Positions 40,691 to 40,800 of a DNA stretch of 40,800 nt are shown here, piece by piece. Under the pieces are notes generated by a model. That model was not told where the DNA came from. It saw only the letters and a list, made by a program, of their open reading frames with translations, and ran no database searches. The DNA is from Chloroflexota bacterium. Its GTDB lineage: Bacteria; Chloroflexota; Dehalococcoidia; Lucifugimonadales; Lucifugimonadaceae. The DNA is taken from assembly GCA_022564545.1 (NCBI GenBank), contig JADFLG010000010.1, positions 1-40,800 on the forward strand, written 5' to 3'. Made by a program: the position numbers and the translations under genes. The number at the start of each line of letters is the position of its first letter. The first letter of the stretch is position 1.

Positions 40691-40800
40691 ATGGCAGTTC
40701 GCCGAATCACCACTTACAAGATTCAGCAGATGAAGCGCCGTGGCGAGCCGATCCCAATGGTGACGGCATACGACTACACGGCAGCCCGCATCGTCGATTC
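40691..40800 (+). CDS. panB: 3-methyl-2-oxobutanoate hydroxymethyltransferase, N-terminal fragment (runs off window)
   Basis: GGAGG upstream; MAVRRITTYKIQQMKRRGEPIPMVTAYDYTAARIVD matches PanB N-terminus (KITxxDLxxMKxxGxxIxMLTAYDY). Confidence 0.88.
   Translation, partial: MAVRRITTYKIQQMKRRGEPIPMVTAYDYTAARIVD

Overview
This is a high-GC bacterial chromosomal window, about 40.8 kb. Gene content and the S12/S4 sequence types look Chloroflexota-like, but that taxonomic guess is inference only. It is mostly housekeeping. Minus strand, from the left: a truncated HtrA/DegP-like lipoprotein protease that the ORF track missed because it runs off the edge, then a co-directional nitrogen/glutamine cluster (GlnR-like orphan winged-helix regulator -> glnA -> gltB -> gltD -> nadE). 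Plus strand, 11.4-33.1 kb: one fused str/S10/spc/alpha/rplM-rpsI super-operon of 37 genes (rpsL to rpsI, including secY, adk, map, infA, rpmJ, rpoA, truA) with no tuf after fusA, closed by a clear intrinsic terminator. Minus strand after that: prmC, prfA, hisS and a GuaB3-type IMP dehydrogenase homologue. Plus strand at the right edge: a P1-family (DmpA-like) peptidase, a DUF2520 Rossmann protein and the start of panB. I found no defence system, CRISPR array, prophage, transposase or RNA gene. The main oddities are: (i) low-complexity charged tails on many ribosomal proteins and RpoA (L5, S5, L13, S3, L29, S17, L15, RpoA), including a 7x hexapeptide G[S/P]GG[G/D]R repeat on S5 and a roughly 140-aa histone-H1-like tail on L13; (ii) S12 with Pro in place of the highly conserved Lys of the RVKDLPG loop (the streptomycin-resistance/dependence site); (iii) zinc-free L36 and S14 beside a Cys-rich S4; (iv) a GlnR-like regulator with a GlnR-box-like motif upstream of glnA; (v) three intergenic repeat elements belonging to two families.
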